Source: Rhodanobacter sp. AS-Z3
GTDB lineage: Bacteria; Pseudomonadota; Gammaproteobacteria; Xanthomonadales; Rhodanobacteraceae
Assembly (NCBI RefSeq): GCF_029224025.1
Contig: NZ_CP119392.1
Span: forward strand, 2,069,001-2,133,000
Length of the DNA: 64,000 bases
Direction: 5' to 3'
Below are positions 63,445 through 64,000 of this stretch, one piece after another. The translations under genes and the position numbers were made by a program. The notes below the pieces were generated by a model. That model was given only the letters and a program-made list of their open reading frames with translations. It ran no database searches and had not been told where the DNA came from. The first letter of the stretch is position 1, and the number at the start of each line of letters is the position of its first letter.

Positions 63445-64000
63445 ATGTCCTATCAAGTACTCGCCCGCAAATGGCGTCCGCGCAAGTTCGCCGAGCTGGT
63501 CGGGCAGGAGCACGTGGTTCGCGCGCTGACCAACGCGCTGGATACCGGCCGCATGCATCACGCCTACCTGTTCACCGGCACCCGTGGCGTCGGCAAGACC
63601 ACGATTGCGCGCATCTTTGCCAAGTCGTTGAACTGCGAGCGCGGTCAGTCGGCCGATCCCTGCGGTGAATGTTCGGTGTGCGTCGCGGTGGACGAAGGTC
63701 GTTTCGTCGACCTGCTGGAAATCGACGCGGCCAGCAATACCGGCGTGGATGATGTGCGTGAAGTGATCGAAAACGCGCAGTACGCGCCGTCGCGTGGCCG
63801 CTTCAAGGTGTACCTGGTCGACGAAGTGCACATGCTGTCGAAGAACGCGTTCAACGCGTTGTTGAAGACGCTGGAAGAACCGCCGCCGCACGTGAAATTC
63901 CTGCTCGCCACCACCGACCCGCAGAAGCTGCCGGTGACGGTGCTCTCGCGTTGCCTGAAGTTCAATCTCAAGCGGTTGTTACCGGAGCAGATTTCCGGCC
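63445..64000 (+). CDS. dnaX: DNA polymerase III subunits tau/gamma (3' end outside window)
   Basis: The first 185 residues of the clamp-loader ATPase. MSYQVLARKWRPRKFAELVG is the DnaX N-terminus, Walker A is FTGTRGVGKTTIARIFAKSL, the zinc site CERGQSADPCGECSVC has four cysteines, and VYLVDEVHMLSKNAFNALLK covers Walker B. LLATTDPQKLPVTVLSRC is sensor 1 and the arginine finger. It follows the SRP RNA gene, a common order in this bacterial group. Confidence 0.96.
   Translation, partial: MSYQVLARKWRPRKFAELVGQEHVVRALTNALDTGRMHHAYLFTGTRGVGKTTIARIFAKSLNCERGQSADPCGECSVCVAVDEGRFVDLLEIDAASNTGVDDVREVIENAQYAPSRGRFKVYLVDEVHMLSKNAFNALLKTLEEPPPHVKFLLATTDPQKLPVTVLSRCLKFNLKRLLPEQISG

Noticed and set aside
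1..64000. CRISPR array, prophage or complete insertion sequence
   Set aside because: No regular direct repeats with spacers, no integrase, capsid or terminase gene, and no intact transposase were found on either strand.

Overview
The window is a GC-rich stretch of gammaproteobacterial chromosome. The likely source is the order Lysobacterales (Xanthomonadales), probably a Rhodanobacteraceae member such as Rhodanobacter, Dyella or a relative. This is inferred from gene order (folC-dedD-cvpA-purF; tRNA-Ser, SRP RNA, dnaX), a KDO kinase gene of Xanthomonas/Haemophilus type, a mtnB-mtnD-mtnC methionine salvage operon, and REP-like elements starting with GTAG as in Stenotrophomonas. No search was run, so the genus is unproven.

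Layout. 1-5.4 kb: a leftward six-gene operon (GTG-started acyl-CoA dehydrogenase, APH-type kinase, histidine phosphatase, two SDRs, NADP-dependent oxidoreductase cut by the window edge) divergent from a LysR gene. This gene set resembles pathways that phosphorylate hydroxyacyl-CoAs before dehydration. 6.3-10 kb: lipoprotein esterase, an HD-GYP protein that has lost its HD dyad, and two small membrane proteins. 10-13 kb: mtnBDC plus a C13-type peptidase behind a perfect 14-bp palindrome. 13.2-17 kb: HiPIP, an AT-rich non-coding island, and tandem APC permeases. 17-21 kb: Nudix hydrolase, 3-hydroxyanthranilate dioxygenase, fasciclin protein, parE.

21.1-28.1 kb is the accessory island. It holds a type II restriction-modification system (XRE controller, PD-(D/E)XK nuclease, convergent Eco57I-type N6-adenine methylase). 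This abuts a toxin gene with an Ntox15 (Tde1-like DNase) C-terminus that seems to have lost its 5' part, then a GAD-like/DUF1851 (Tdi1-like) immunity gene and two unrecognised genes, one apparently frameshifted.

28-47 kb is mostly housekeeping and surface/stress functions: ABC exporter, MsrA, arylamine N-acetyltransferase, an RNase Sa-like secreted RNase with barstar inhibitor, POT peptide transporter, PAP2 phosphatase, class C beta-lactamase-like hydrolase, esterase, mechanosensitive channel, an ABC exporter broken by one extra base, and a glycosyltransferase-deacetylase pair. 47.2-50.5 kb: MerR regulator and a Cu-type P-ATPase carrying two YHS domains. 50.5-56.1 kb: folC-dedD-cvpA-purF and a DUF455 ferritin-like protein. 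56-62.8 kb: tRNA-Pro, hisS, an enlarged histidine ammonia-lyase-like enzyme, and LPS core genes (GT9 heptosyltransferase, kdkA). 62.8-64 kb: a decayed tRNA-Ser copy, tRNA-Ser(GGA), 4.5S SRP RNA and the start of dnaX.
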